Positions 1 to 8,315 of a DNA stretch of 18,792 bases are shown here, one piece after another. Source of the stretch: Zygnema cylindricum (Eukaryota; Streptophyta; Zygnematophyceae; Zygnematales; Zygnemataceae). The stretch covers positions 99,796 to 118,587 of the forward strand of contig JBBHKE010000008.1 in NCBI GenBank assembly GCA_037447655.1, written 5' to 3'. The notes under the pieces were generated by a model that was given only the letters and a program-made list of their open reading frames with translations, was not told where the DNA came from and did not search any database. The position numbers and the translations under genes are program-made. How positions within the stretch are numbered: the stretch's first letter is position 1; every line of letters starts with the position of its first letter.

Positions 1-227
1 AAAATGGAGTTTGAGAAGAAGTGGAAAGAAGTGAGAGTACAGCGGTGAAGCGGTTAGCTAGCAGCCTAAGGTAAAGACATCGGTGCCGAAAGGGTTATAA
101 AGGAATACCAGAGGTTCTCCATTATGTACTTCTCACAGTATAGTAGCCTTAAAGGGCTAAGGTTGTGCATTGGCGCCTCACGCTACTCATTACCTGTCAC
201 TTAAAGGCAGCCGGTTGACATGGCTAA
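1..227 (+). other. Chromovirus remnant upstream of protease, no recognisable coding
   Basis: This stretch should hold the end of gag. All three plus frames are broken by stops. I looked for a CCHC zinc knuckle and could not find one I would defend. The protease frame is open only from base 228, after a TAA at 225-227. The region is either very degenerate gag or a rearranged junction. Confidence 0.4.
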
Positions 228-566
228 CTGCTAGAAAATCGTGGTCCTCTCCTTCAAACTCGGGGGAAACATAACGTCATCAGGTTAGCCGGTGATGGAG
301 GAGACCCTTTGGTATTTCGGGGTCAAATCGGAGTAAGCGCAACTAGCTTCATGGTGGACTCCAGAGTATCAGGAAACTTTATCAACGAGGCGACGGTGAA
401 AAGGCTCAAACTTCCTCTCCTGGTGCTAAAAGATCGTCAATCGGTACAGTTGGCCGACGGAAATTCACTGTCCATTACTCATCGCACTCCGCGGTTACGT
501 GTTGGAATCGGGAAATTCCGATGATATGACACTCTTCATGTATTACCTCTTGGAGACCATAAGGAA
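228..566 (+). pseudogene. Chromoviral aspartic protease domain, broken
   Basis: The frame open from 228 runs through an NVIRLAGDGGDPLVF-type lead-in to a retropepsin-like fold. In this family the domain cleaves the Gag-Pol polyprotein. The active-site motif, normally D-S/T-G, reads VDSRVSGNF near base 355: the catalytic Asp and Ser remain, but the Gly is Arg. The block that follows (KRLKLPLLVLKDRQSVQLAD) is typical of plant gypsy proteases. A TGA at 522-524 ends the frame. The same frame then resumes with an HVLPLGDHKEILGKPWL block, so this is a point stop and not a shift. The Gly loss and the stop both argue that the protease is dead. It continues directly into the RT leader. Confidence 0.85.
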
Positions 567-1053
567 ATATTGGGAAAGCCGTGGCTACAGAAATGGAATC
601 CGACGATCGATTGGCGAAGTGGCGACATGAGAGTGAAGAAAGGTGAAGAAGAGTTTGAGGTAAAAGTGGGAGCAGTTGGTAAGGGAGCGGAAGATGGACA
701 CCTACTTTCGGCCTTACAGCTTAAGAGGGCACTCAATAAAGGGGAAACGATACGTATGGCAGTCAACCAACCAATGGAGGAGGCGAAGGAGGAGATTCCG
801 GAGGAATGGAAGAACAAGGAGCGCGACTTCGACTCAAAAGAAAATGACGACACCCGAAAGACTTCCGAAAAGGCCACGGAAGTTGTGACAAAACTTCTCG
901 AGGAGTACGTAGATGTTTTTCCCCCGAAGCTCCCAAAGGGATTTCCTCCAAAGCGCGAAGTAGACCACAAGATAGAGCTTGTTCTTGGAGCGGTACCTCC
1001 GGCTAATCGGATGTACAAGATGAGCTACACCGAATTGGACGAACTCAAAAACA
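525..1053 (+). pseudogene. Protease end, linker and N-terminal part of reverse transcriptase
   Basis: The frame continues in phase from the protease. It has a charged linker rich in Lys and Glu (about 600-880), then the conserved RT entry block with DVFPPKLPKGFPPKREVDHK (about 911-970) and a [13 protein letters not shown]-like stretch. It ends in ELDELKNN. The frame breaks at a run of five A (1047-1051), and the RT reading continues in another frame from about 1049. A one-base change in that homopolymer explains it. The acidic/basic linker is less conserved than the blocks on either side. Confidence 0.85.
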
Positions 1054-1351
1054 ACTCGCGGAATTGGTCGAAGTCGCAGCAATAGAGCCGAGCAAGTCAC
1101 CGTATGGATCCGCTGTTCTCTTCGTAGATAAGAAAGATGGAGGTTTCTGTATGTGTGTGGACTACCGAGCGCTAAACAAGTTAACGGTGAAGAATGCGTA
1201 CCCTTTACCGAGAATAGATGAATTGTTAGATCGACTGCGAGGTGCTAAATATTTCTCGAAGATAGATTTGCGGAGCGGTTATCACCAGATCAGAATTGCC
1301 GAGGAGGATGTGAAAAAGACGGCGTTTAGAACCCGGTATGGCCATTTTTAG
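1049..1351 (+). pseudogene. Reverse transcriptase fingers/palm, first catalytic Asp
   Basis: This is the RT core of the Pol polyprotein, which copies element RNA into cDNA in the virus-like particle. Visible blocks are [20 protein letters not shown], the [14 protein letters not shown] block, [20 protein letters not shown] and [12 protein letters not shown]. The last contains the first catalytic Asp of the palm. The frame ends at TAG 1349-1351 straight after RYGHF, where the family continues into the [10 protein letters not shown] block. That block lies in the next frame, so a small indel sits at the T-rich stretch around 1344-1356. Sequence quality across the blocks is otherwise high, so inactivation was fairly late. 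Confidence 0.93.
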
Positions 1352-1356
1352 TTTTC

Positions 1357-2412
1357 GTGATGCCGTTCGGGTTGACTAATGCGCCGGCGACTTTTATACA
1401 TCTGATGAACTCCATCTTTCGGCAATACCTGGATGCGTTTGTAATCGTCTTTCTAGACGACATCTTGGTGTATAGCCGAACACTGGAGGATCATATGAAG
1501 CACCTACGGACGGTCCTACAAGTCCTTCGGGAAAACAAATTGTACGCAAAAAGGAGTAAAGGTGATTTCTTCAAAGAGAAAATTGGTTTTTTGGGCCATG
1601 TGGTGAGCCGAGACGGAATCGCAGTGGATCCGAACAAAACGAGGGCAGTAAAGGAATGGCCGCAGCCGGCGAATATTACGGATTTACGGAGCTTTCAGGG
1701 ATTATGCTCCTACTATCGACGTTTTGTCGAAGGCTTCGCAAGAATCGCTGCACCACTCACGGAATTACTCAAGAATGATGTGACCTACGAGTGGAAATCG
1801 GCTCATGGGGCAGCGTTTAACACGCTAAAGGAGTGGCTGGTTACCGCCCCTGTATTAGCAGTTCCCGACCCAGACTTACCATGGACAATAATCACAGACG
1901 CCAGCGATACGGCTATTGGAGCAATCCTTATACAGGATCAAGGACAAGGCCTACAGCCCATTGCCTACAAAAGTCGAAAACTAATGGCAATGGAGCTTAA
2001 CTGGGCCAGCCATGAAAAAGAAACAATTGCGATCATCAATGCGCTAGAGGTTTGGAAATGCTATCTTCAGGGGAAGCGGATCACAGTCATCACGGATCAC
2101 CACGCCCTACAGTACTTACAAACACAGCCGAAGTTGTCCAAGAAACAAATGAGGTGGATCACGTTTCTTCAGACCTTCGAGCCGGAACTTGCTATTGAGT
2201 ATAAGCCGGGCAAGACGAACCCGACGGATGCGTTGTCAAGAAGACCTGAAGTCGCTGTGCGAGCGGCGGAGCAGCGATCGCAGGTATCGCAAGATGTCAA
2301 CGGATGCTCTGCGATGACAAACAGCGCAGCGTCGGATGCAGCGCAGGATCCGAAGCTCAGCGCAGTCACCAGTACGGTGCAAGTGGACAAGCAGTGGCTA
2401 AGTAGGATCTAG
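1357..2412 (+). pseudogene. Reverse transcriptase palm/thumb, connection and RNase H
   Basis: The longest intact piece of pol, 351 codons. It opens with [12 protein letters not shown] and carries the catalytic box FLDDILVYS at about residues 32-40 (bases 1450-1476), the equivalent of Yx[18 protein letters not shown] and the [16 protein letters not shown] block mark the RT thumb/connection. RNase H follows with [13 protein letters not shown] (Asp181), HEKETIAI (Glu222), [11 protein letters not shown] (Asp247) and [11 protein letters not shown] (Asp291), so the four metal-binding acids are all present. RNase H removes the RNA template during reverse transcription. A TAG at 2410-2412 ends the frame, but integrase continues in the same phase, so it is a simple nonsense change. 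Confidence 0.96.
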
Positions 2413-2781
2413 GCCGCTTACGACGAAGACGAGACAATGAAGGAACTCATTAAACAAAAGATATTAATTCGAACCGCTAATGGTATGTGGCGGTACAGAC
2501 CGAGTCAAACAACACGACTTTATGTTTCGTTAAATCAGGAGTTACGTCATGTAATACTTAAAATGAGTCACGACGAGCCACTCAGTGGACATTTTGGGCG
2601 GGATAAAACAACCGCACGTGTCGCTGAGGCGTATTACTGGCCAAACATGACTCGCGATATTAGGGAGTATGTCCGGATGTTTGAGTCTTGTTATAGGAAT
2701 ATATCGGAATTGGGACACCAAGGTATATTACAGCCCCTCTCAATACCATCTGTTCATTGGGAGGCGATCTCGATGGATTCC
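2413..2781 (+). pseudogene. Integrase N-terminal zinc domain and start of catalytic core
   Basis: In phase with RNase H. The HHCC zinc domain shows His45 and His52 (MSHDEPLSGHFGRDKT, counted from the Met at 2437) and the YYWPNM block. The Cys pair expected at about residues 82 and 85 reads F-E-S-C, so the first zinc Cys is replaced by Phe. The core opens with HWEAISMDSI; the Asp at 2776-2778 is the first residue of the DDE triad. Shortly after it the frame must shift to continue into the TKEGYDSIFVVVD block. Loss of one zinc ligand plus the frameshift mean no active integrase. Confidence 0.9.
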
Positions 2782-3047
2782 ATCATGGCTCTTTATTGAC
2801 TAAGGAGGGCTATGACTCAATCTTCGTCGTTGTGGACTATTTGACAAAAACGGCTCATTTCCTACCCACGTCAACTACAGCCCCAAGGTATGTTACAGCC
2901 CCTCTCGATACCATATGTTCATTGGGAGGCGATCTCGATGGATTCCATCAAGGCTCTTCATTGACTAAGGAGGGCTATGACTCAATCTTCGTCGTCGTGG
3001 ACTATTTGACAAAAATGGCTCATTTCCTACCCACGTCAACTACAACC
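2718..3047 (+). repeat. 165-bp tandem duplication inside the integrase core
   Basis: Two head-to-tail units, 2718-2882 and 2883-3047, with a constant offset of 165 bp and about 8 differences (about 95% identity). Each unit spans the end of the zinc-domain linker, the first catalytic Asp (2776 and 2941) and the KEGYDSIFVVVDYLTK block. The length is 55 codons exactly, so phase is kept. Both units carry the same frameshift after the Asp, so the frameshift was there before the duplication. The boundaries fall at a short CC(A) match. Confidence 0.95.
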
Positions 3048-3096
3048 ATTGCGCGGGATGTCGCGGACTTATTCTTTCGAAGATATTTTGCCATCA
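2782..3096 (+). pseudogene. Integrase catalytic core, duplicated segment
   Basis: Reading in the second frame gives two copies of the core block LTKEGYDSIFVVVDYLTK...HFLPT, followed by the DVADLFFRRYF helix. In an intact integrase this block occurs once, so the second copy would insert 55 residues into the core. At about 3095 the frame breaks again: the GLPKKIVSDRD block that follows lies in a third frame. Confidence 0.9.
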
Positions 3097-3312
3097 TGGA
3101 CTTCCGAAGAAGATCGTCAGCGACCGAGATCGGAAATTTGTGAGCCACTTTTGGAGAAACCTATTTGAGCTATGTGGCACACAGTTGGCCATGTCCACAG
3201 CTTATCACCCTCAGACTGATGGTCAGATTGAAAGGGTGAATCAGACTTTGGAGGAGGCTTTGCGAGCGTACGTCTCAGTCCACCAAACGGATTGGGTGAA
3301 AACTTTTAACCG
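3097..3312 (+). pseudogene. Integrase catalytic core, second Asp and Glu of the DD35E triad
   Basis: This frame holds GLPKKIVSDRDRKF with the second catalytic Asp (3122-3124), SHFWRNLFELCGT, then AYHPQTDGQIERVNQ with the catalytic Glu (3230-3232). The two are 36 codons apart, giving the 35-residue spacing expected of retroviral-type integrases. LEEALRAYVSVHQTDW follows. The frame breaks near 3310, and the AYNSAIHSSTNATPF block continues in the next frame. The triad spacing is preserved even though the surrounding gene is broken. Confidence 0.93.
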
Positions 3313-3562
3313 CGATAGAGGTGGCATACAACAGTGCGATACACTCGTCCACGAATGCTACGCCCTTCTCCCTCAATGGTCGACAGCCCACACTACCTCA
3401 AAACTTATTGGTGGCGAACTGCCCTACACCCGCAGCTCTAGATTTGGCCCAAACGCTGCAAGGGAACATAGAAAATGCAGCAAAGGCGCTCCAGTTGGCC
3501 AAGGATCGCCAAAAGTCGCTAGCCAACACTCATCAGAAGGACACAATTTTCAGCGTGGGTGA
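3313..3562 (+). pseudogene. Integrase C-terminal part, left of the nested insertion
   Basis: The frame shows AYNSAIHSSTNATPF and GRQPTLPQNLL (one residue short of the usual YGRQP), then a helical stretch (AKALQLAKDRQKSLANTHQKD) leading to the FSVGD block that starts the beta-rich C-terminal domain. At 3562 the coding sequence is cut inside the Asp codon by the nested retrotransposon. It resumes in the same phase at 8321. Residues read beyond 3563 come from the nested LTR and are not integrase. Confidence 0.92.
3558..3562. repeat. Target site duplication, left copy (GGTGA)
   Basis: GGTGA lies directly before the TG of the nested LTR and is repeated exactly at 8316-8320, directly after the final CA. 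Five bases is the usual duplication length for LTR retrotransposons. Removing 3563-8320 restores the host reading phase, since 4758 bp is a multiple of three. Confidence 0.96.
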
Positions 3563-3691
3563 TGTTGTTCTTTGGTCTAAAATAGACCGCAGAAGCCACC
3601 CAAACTATCATGCAAGAAGCTAAGCAAAAATAGGTCGACGAACAATCATATGAAATGCATCCTCCATATGCGTACACAGACGCAACAAACA

Positions 3692-3785
3692 ACATTTAGG
3701 GTTTCATGGAATAATCAACATAAATAAACCCTATGACAACATCTAAGGTTTGATGGAATAATCGACATAAACAAACCCTAGGAGA
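3692..3785. repeat. 47-bp tandem repeat with telobox motifs in the LTR
   Basis: Two units, 3692-3738 and 3739-3785, share an ATGGAATAATC core and both end in AAACCCTA. The same pair is at 7053-7146 in the other LTR. AAACCCTA is the plant telomere unit and the telobox found in many plant promoters. More copies of AAACCCTAA are at about 4200 and about 7561. Confidence 0.85.
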
Positions 3786-3993
3786 AATGCATAAACAATG
3801 CATATCAAACATATATAAAATAACATAAATAAATAATAACAAACAAATGCATCACACATAAACAAAAGTATAATCAAATAATCATTATATCATTTTAAAG
3901 TGCATAACCTAATCGGCAACCCTAAAAGTTTACATCTTCGGTCCCCACTTTACTAACCAGCATTGATTATTAATTCCTAACAAAGCTCATTCC

Positions 3994-4001
3994 TATATAT
4001 A
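3994..4001 (-). promoter_or_regulatory. TATA-box candidate in nested LTR
   Basis: TATATATA, read on the minus strand as TATATATAGGAATG. It lies about 960 bp into the LTR in element orientation and is preserved at 7355-7362 in the other copy. The motif is symmetric, so the strand comes from the element orientation. Confidence 0.4.
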
Positions 4002-4433
4002 CACTTGTGAGTTGTCAATGAATCACTAAGTGTCAAAATAACCAACATACATTACGTAACTGTCATTAAGTCCTATTTAACCATAATAGACCATCACTAA
4101 GAATAAATTAATCTTAAGCGTACACCTGAAAGTCAAACAATCGTAAGCTTACACTTGTCTACAAGTACAGCATCGTACACACACAAATTAAACTATTGAA
4201 AACCCTAATTGATCCCTTAAATAAAAATGTCATAATCAATACTAAATTAATAATACACATAAGACAAAATAATGTTGTATCAAATATTTATACCGACGCG
4301 TCCGCAAAATACGCGTCATAAGCGACAACTTGCTTAGTCACTTGCAGATAAATCCACGTAGTGAACCGACATCGTATATGTACGGTCCACCTAATTAACA
4401 CGTCATCAAACAATATGATCCCTTGGAAATATC

Positions 4434-4768
4434 GGCGGACGCCATCCGCCTTCCACGTGTACCACGAATCACTTGTCAAACAATCCGGAACGTCCAAAAA
4501 TAAATATCGTGTGATTGACGCGATTTCGCGTCACCACTACATAAAAATCTCGGCGGCCTATATCCGCCGTCCGTCGCTCTTAATCGGCACCCTTGATGTC
4601 GCGCCGCGTGGTCATAAAAATCCACTTGTCGAAACCTCGTACAGCCGAAATCATTTTCGTACCGCAAGCGCGTCCCTTGTAATAAATGCGCTTGTCGCAT
4701 TTTGTTTCGTACGCCATGCGTACATTTTCACACTTCGAAAATTTCAAATCGGATCGCTTCGCGATCCG
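4434..4768. repeat. Four perfect GC-rich hairpins in the nested LTR
   Basis: Stem-loops: 4434-4450 (GGCGGA / TCCGCC, 5-nt loop), 4516-4533 (TGACGCGA TT TCGCGTCA), 4551-4569 (CGGCGG / CCGCCG, 7-nt loop) and 4750-4768 (CGGATCGC TTC GCGATCCG). All four are intact in the other LTR, 3361 bp downstream. Confidence 0.85.
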
Positions 4769-4962
4769 CCGTCCATTTACATTGCGCATTCCGCGCCACT
4801 CGATTAGTCCTTCACGTACATTTAATTTTTTTCGTACATTTACTCCCCCAATCCGCAAATCTATTCGAACCTCCACACTACATCGCGTAAATGCGCACGC
4901 ATGCGAACACGCGCATGCACGAAACGCTCCGTACGCACGAAACTAAGTTTTCAAAAACAACA

Positions 4963-4969
4963 CTCCCCC
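4963..4969 (-). other. Polypurine tract of nested element
   Basis: CTCCCCC on the plus strand, GGGGGAG on the minus strand, directly followed by the LTR start TGTTG. The polypurine tract primes plus-strand DNA synthesis, and this spelling and spacing are typical of plant Copia elements. It is the main evidence for the minus orientation. Confidence 0.8.
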
Positions 4970-5483
4970 GGAAAATTAGTCTCGGGCATCCATGGCGCCA
5001 CGTCATCAGGTGTCACCAATGTTACCAGCTGTCACACCTGCATTCGAATCCGCCTTCGCTACACCACTGCTTCCGCTGCCTCCATAAATCTTTTTGAATA
5101 TCATAATACACAATATATATTTTCATTTTCCGATTACGACAAATTTTCTCTTTTCTCAACAATATCTAAATCCGAAAATTTTCCATAAAAATACACAAAT
5201 AATAAACTATTTTCCGAAAAATCAATTCTACCAAAAAATAAACAAACTTCGAACAAAATTACCATATTTTCCTCTAACTACCATAACAATTTCCAAAAAA
5301 AAAACTTTCCAAATTTTCAACCCGCGTACTTAATCCCACAAAATAAAACATTAAAAATAAAAATAAATAAAATCTACTTTCTCTATCCCAATTTTAAGCT
5401 CCAATAAAGATACATTTCCCAAAACTACTAACAATCCGAAAAATAAAACTCATAACATCCCATAATTATAGATCCACAAATTC
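4970..5483 (-). other. Nested element interior, AT-rich noncoding stretch
   Basis: No gene. From about 5090 the sequence is strongly A/C-rich on the plus strand with many A-runs. Open frames of up to 95 codons have low-complexity composition and no family resemblance. The first 130 bases hold an imperfect inverted repeat of AGGTGT/ACACCT type near 5008-5040. Confidence 0.6.
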
Positions 5484-5530
5484 GGATCTGAAATTCTATG
5501 GGCTCCATTGCCCACAGAATTCGCAGATCC
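5484..5530. repeat. Long hairpin in nested element interior
   Basis: Arms 5484-5503 and 5510-5530 pair over about 20 bp with two mismatches and one bulge. The first arm begins GGATCTG and ends TGGGC; the second begins GCCCA and ends CAGATCC. The loop is TCCATT. It is the largest fold in this interior. Confidence 0.8.
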
Positions 5531-5615
5531 AAAAGAAGCTAATCTAGATAGTGCCGACTCCAAGTTGATATAAACCCAAATAAATGATCCCTTGACAATA
5601 AGAACCCCAATATAC

Positions 5616-5886
5616 CTTCACCCCTGTGAAGAAAAGACCTTCTGTGTGCTCAGTTCCACCACAAAATGCAAAGCTTCAATATGTGTTTTGGACAATATTC
5701 CCCACTTTGACTTTCCCACTGAATAAGTGCCACCCTGGCACACAAAGACTCTGACCGACTACACCCTTGTGTAGCTTGGACTCTCCTGAGTCCGTAGCAA
5801 AAAGAATCACTGAATTTGCTCACCCGAGCATTAAGTTATGGCTGGTCAAAGATGACGTTTATAGTTACAAGCTCTCTTAGAGAGAG
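5616..5886. repeat. Cluster of six short perfect hairpins, four with a CACCC loop motif
   Basis: Perfect stems: 5616-5631 (CTTCAC CCCT GTGAAG), 5727-5741 (GTGCCA CCC TGGCAC), 5759-5774 (CTACAC CCTT GTGTAG), 5778-5793 (GGACTC TCCT GAGTCC), 5817-5830 (TGCTC ACCC GAGCA) and 5872-5886 (CTCTCT TAG AGAGAG). Four share CACCC across the 5' stem/loop junction (GGGTG in the element's sense strand), while their stems differ and still pair. No ORF covers the region. Confidence 0.85.
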
Positions 5887-5908
5887 GTACCGAAATATCA
5901 CTAAGTCT

Positions 5909-6550
5909 TGGTCTGCCTACTCACGACTACCTACTATTAAACCCTAGTCCAATAGGAACACTATAAAGTACAAGAAGGTACAATGGGCGATGTACTTATT
6001 GTACAACCATTGTACGACAAGGTCTACAAGGTGACACCTGTCATATCGGAAGCCATGGTTCCTCCTCCCATCTTCTCCGGTATCAAATAATGTGGCGCCA
6101 CGTGGCACCGCGTGACGCTATATCCGTATGCCGCCAAAAAGCTCACTTCGCGTGGCGGCTATAATTCCGGCCGTCCGATCAAAACATAATTTACACGGTT
6201 CAGATTCGCGTACATGCAGAAATTGCTCATTTTGGTTAGTCTGCTGTTAATTAGCTGTTTCGTTAATGTTTATATATTTATGAAACCCGTCACGTGTATC
6301 GTTTCGTAAGTAGCTTAATGGATAAGGCGTTGGTCTATTTAGTAGCCTAAGACCCCGGTTCAAGTCCGGCAAAACTAGTAAAATACTTTCTAATTCATTC
6401 TTCCTCCTAGATGATGCGGCAACCATGGCGTGCCTTTGGTCCTCTCTTTCTCTCTCTTTACATTCTAACTAAAATATAGAAGTGAACTATTTAGTCACCT
6501 CTTTTCAACAATCTATTTATTTTTCCAACACAGACCTAGAAAATACATAA
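5909..6550 (+). repeat. Conserved noncoding cassette with tRNA-like segment, copy 1
   Basis: Lies inside the nested element. It shares, in the same order, many short blocks with 12322-12985: CCTACTCAC at the start, paired GTACAA/TTGTAC motifs, CCATGGTT followed by a CT-rich run, GCCACGTG, CGTCCGAT, a tRNA-like segment, a GATG...CAACCATG block, a CT-rich run and a TTTCCAACAC end. At 5978-6015 a 9-bp perfect inverted repeat (GTACAATGG / CCATTGTAC) encloses a 20-nt loop. No coding. The plus-strand tRNA-like segment makes it antisense to the carrier element. Confidence 0.7.
6304..6377 (+). other. tRNA-like segment (degenerate), copy 1
   Basis: Box A-like TAGCTTAATGG (6311-6321) and box B-like GGTTCAAGTCC (6357-6367) are 35 nt apart, normal for a tRNA gene. 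The D arm pairs (GCTT / AGGC) around AATGGATA, and the T stem pairs CCGG / CCGG. The anticodon region pairs only with an enlarged loop, or alternatively GGTCT with AGACC. The acceptor stem does not pair well. I call it a tRNA-derived relic that may keep an internal Pol III promoter; no amino acid identity is assigned. Confidence 0.55.
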
Positions 6551-6923
6551 ATTTCAACAAGATCTTTCACCGAATGCCACAACTCCACCTTTCGGATCTC
6601 TCTCCCCCAAACGTCGAATCTCCACCTTCCACATCTCTCCATCAAACGAATATGTATTTTCCAAAAATAAAATATCATTTCTCATAATTAATCATTTTCA
6701 TTGAGGGTAGACATTTCGGCACTGTCACTAAGTTAACCCTTGGGGCGATGCAAGATTAAACTCGGCACATACCAACATTATGATAAGGCCGATCTCATGG
6801 GTACACAGACACCATTACTGCAATACAACCAGCAAGGACAAAATTAACCCGCTACAATGCGTGTGACACAAACCTATCTCGACTTAACCTAACATATGAT
6901 AGATGGGGTGTGGGCCCATAACC
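6551..6923 (-). other. Nested element interior next to its 5' LTR, noncoding
   Basis: No gene. In element orientation the bases after the LTR read GGTTATGGGCCCACACCCC. A standard initiator-Met primer binding site is absent. If this is the site it is non-standard, or the leader has been altered. The rest shows no repeats I can define. Confidence 0.5.
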
Positions 6924-8315
6924 TGTTGTTCTTTGGTCTAAAATAGACCGCAGAAGCCACCCAAACTATCATGCAAAAAGCTAAGCAAAAATAGGTCGAC
7001 GAACAATCATATGAAATGCATCCTCCATATGCGTACACAGACGCAACAAACAACATTTAGGGTTTCATGGAATAATCAACATAAATAAACCCTATGACAA
7101 CATCTAAGGTTTGATGGAATAATCGACATAAACAAACCCTAGGACAAATGCATAAACAATGCATATCAAACATATATAAAATAACATAAATAAATAATAG
7201 CAAACAAATGTATCACACATAAACAAAAGTATAATCAAATAATCATTATATCATTTTAAAGTGGATAACCTAATCGGCAACCCTAAAAGTTTACATCTTC
7301 GGTCCCCACTTTACTAACCAGCATTGATTATTAATTCCTAACAAAGCTCATTCCTATATATACACTTGTGAGCTGTCAATGAATCACTAAGTGTCAAAAT
7401 AACCAACATACATTACGTAACTGTCATTAAGTCCTATTTAACCATAATAGACCATCACTAAGAATAAATTAATCTTAAGCGTACACTTGAAAGTCAAACA
7501 ATCGTAAGCGTACACTTGTCTACAAGTACAGCATCGTACACACACAAATTAAACTATCGAAAACCCTAATTGATCCCTTAAATAAAAATGTCATAATCAA
7601 TACTAAATTAATAATACACATAAGACAAAATAATGTTGTATCAAATATTTATACCGACGCGTCCGCAAAATACGCGTCATAAGCGACAACTTGCTTAGTC
7701 ACTTGCAGATAAATCCACGTAGTGAACCGACATCGTATATGTACGGTCCACCTAATTAACACGTCATCAAACAATATGATCCCTTGGAAATATCGGCGGA
7801 CGCCATCCGCCTTCCACGTGTACCACGAATCACTTGTCAAACAATCCGGAACGTCCAAAAATAAATATCGTGTGATTGACGCGATTTCGCGTCACCACTA
7901 CATAAAAATCTCGGCGGCCTATATCCGCCGTCCGTCGCTCTTAATCGGCACCCTTGATGTCGCGCCGCGTGGTCATAAAAATCCACTTGTCGAAACCTCG
8001 TACAGCCGAAATCATTTTCGTACCGCAAACGCGTCACTTGTAATAAATGTGCTTGTCGCATTTTGTTTCGTACGCCATGCGTACATTTTCACACTTCGAA
8101 AATTTCAAATCGGATCGCTTCGCGATCCGCCGTCCATTTACATTGCGCATTCCGCGCCACTCAATTAGTCCTTCACATACATTTAATTTTCTTCGTACAT
8201 TTACTCCCCCAATCCGCAAATCTATTCAAACCTTCACACTACATCGCGTAAATGCGCACGCACGCGAACACGCGCACGCACGAAACGCTCCGTACGTAAG
8301 TTTTCAAAAATAACA
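6924..8315 (-). repeat. LTR of nested element, 5' LTR in element orientation
   Basis: 1392 bp. Plus-strand start TGTTGTT, end ATAACA (AACAACA in the other copy). It differs from 3563-4962 at about 20 positions. By hand about 16 are transitions, several at CpG (for example CTCGATT/CTCAATT near 8163), which fits deamination of methylated cytosine. One 8-bp stretch present near 4937 is missing. The hairpins and TATATATA (7355-7362) are conserved. Confidence 0.95.

Larger units (their letters stand above)
3563..4962 (-). repeat. LTR of nested element, 3' LTR in element orientation
   Basis: 1400 bp, matching 6924-8315 at about 98.6% apart from one 8-bp indel near 4937. On the plus strand it begins TGTTGTT and ends AACAACA, a perfect 7-bp terminal inverted repeat. 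TATATATA at 3994-4001 could serve as a core promoter (on the minus strand it continues as GG). The distal end has a 47-bp tandem pair with telobox-like AAACCCTA motifs. The GC-richer half (4280-4960) has four perfect hairpins. Open frames of up to 148 codons here occur in both LTRs but look like no protein I know. Confidence 0.95.
3563..8315 (-). mobile_element. Non-autonomous LTR retrotransposon (LARD-like, Copia-style ends), nested
   Basis: Complete 4753-bp element bounded by two LTRs of 1400 and 1392 bp and by the GGTGA duplication. Minus orientation is inferred from the polypurine tract: on the minus strand GGGGGAG directly abuts the LTR start TGTTGTT, the usual arrangement in plant Copia elements. 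The interior (4963-6923) has no open frame resembling gag or pol, so the element must have been mobilised in trans. About 20 substitutions between the LTRs, mostly transitions, make it much younger than its host. A canonical primer binding site (TGGTATCAGAGC type) is not visible at the other end. Confidence 0.9.

Noticed and set aside
536-1018. 160-codon minus-strand frame
   Set aside because: Ser-rich antisense shadow of the protease-RT linker, which has clear family blocks on the plus strand.
4361-4807. 148-codon open frame repeated at 7722-8168 with almost the same protein
   Set aside because: The duplication is explained by the LTR pair. Composition follows the nucleotide sequence, the opposite strand is equally open, and no domain is recognisable.
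6304-6377. Functional tRNA gene
   Set aside because: D and T arms pair, but the acceptor stem fails and the anticodon arm needs an enlarged loop; it lies inside a transposable element.
5910-6536. GGTCTG / CAGACC as terminal inverted repeats of a separate DNA transposon around cassette copy 1
   Set aside because: Only six bases, no target duplication, and the words are not kept in cassette copy 2.
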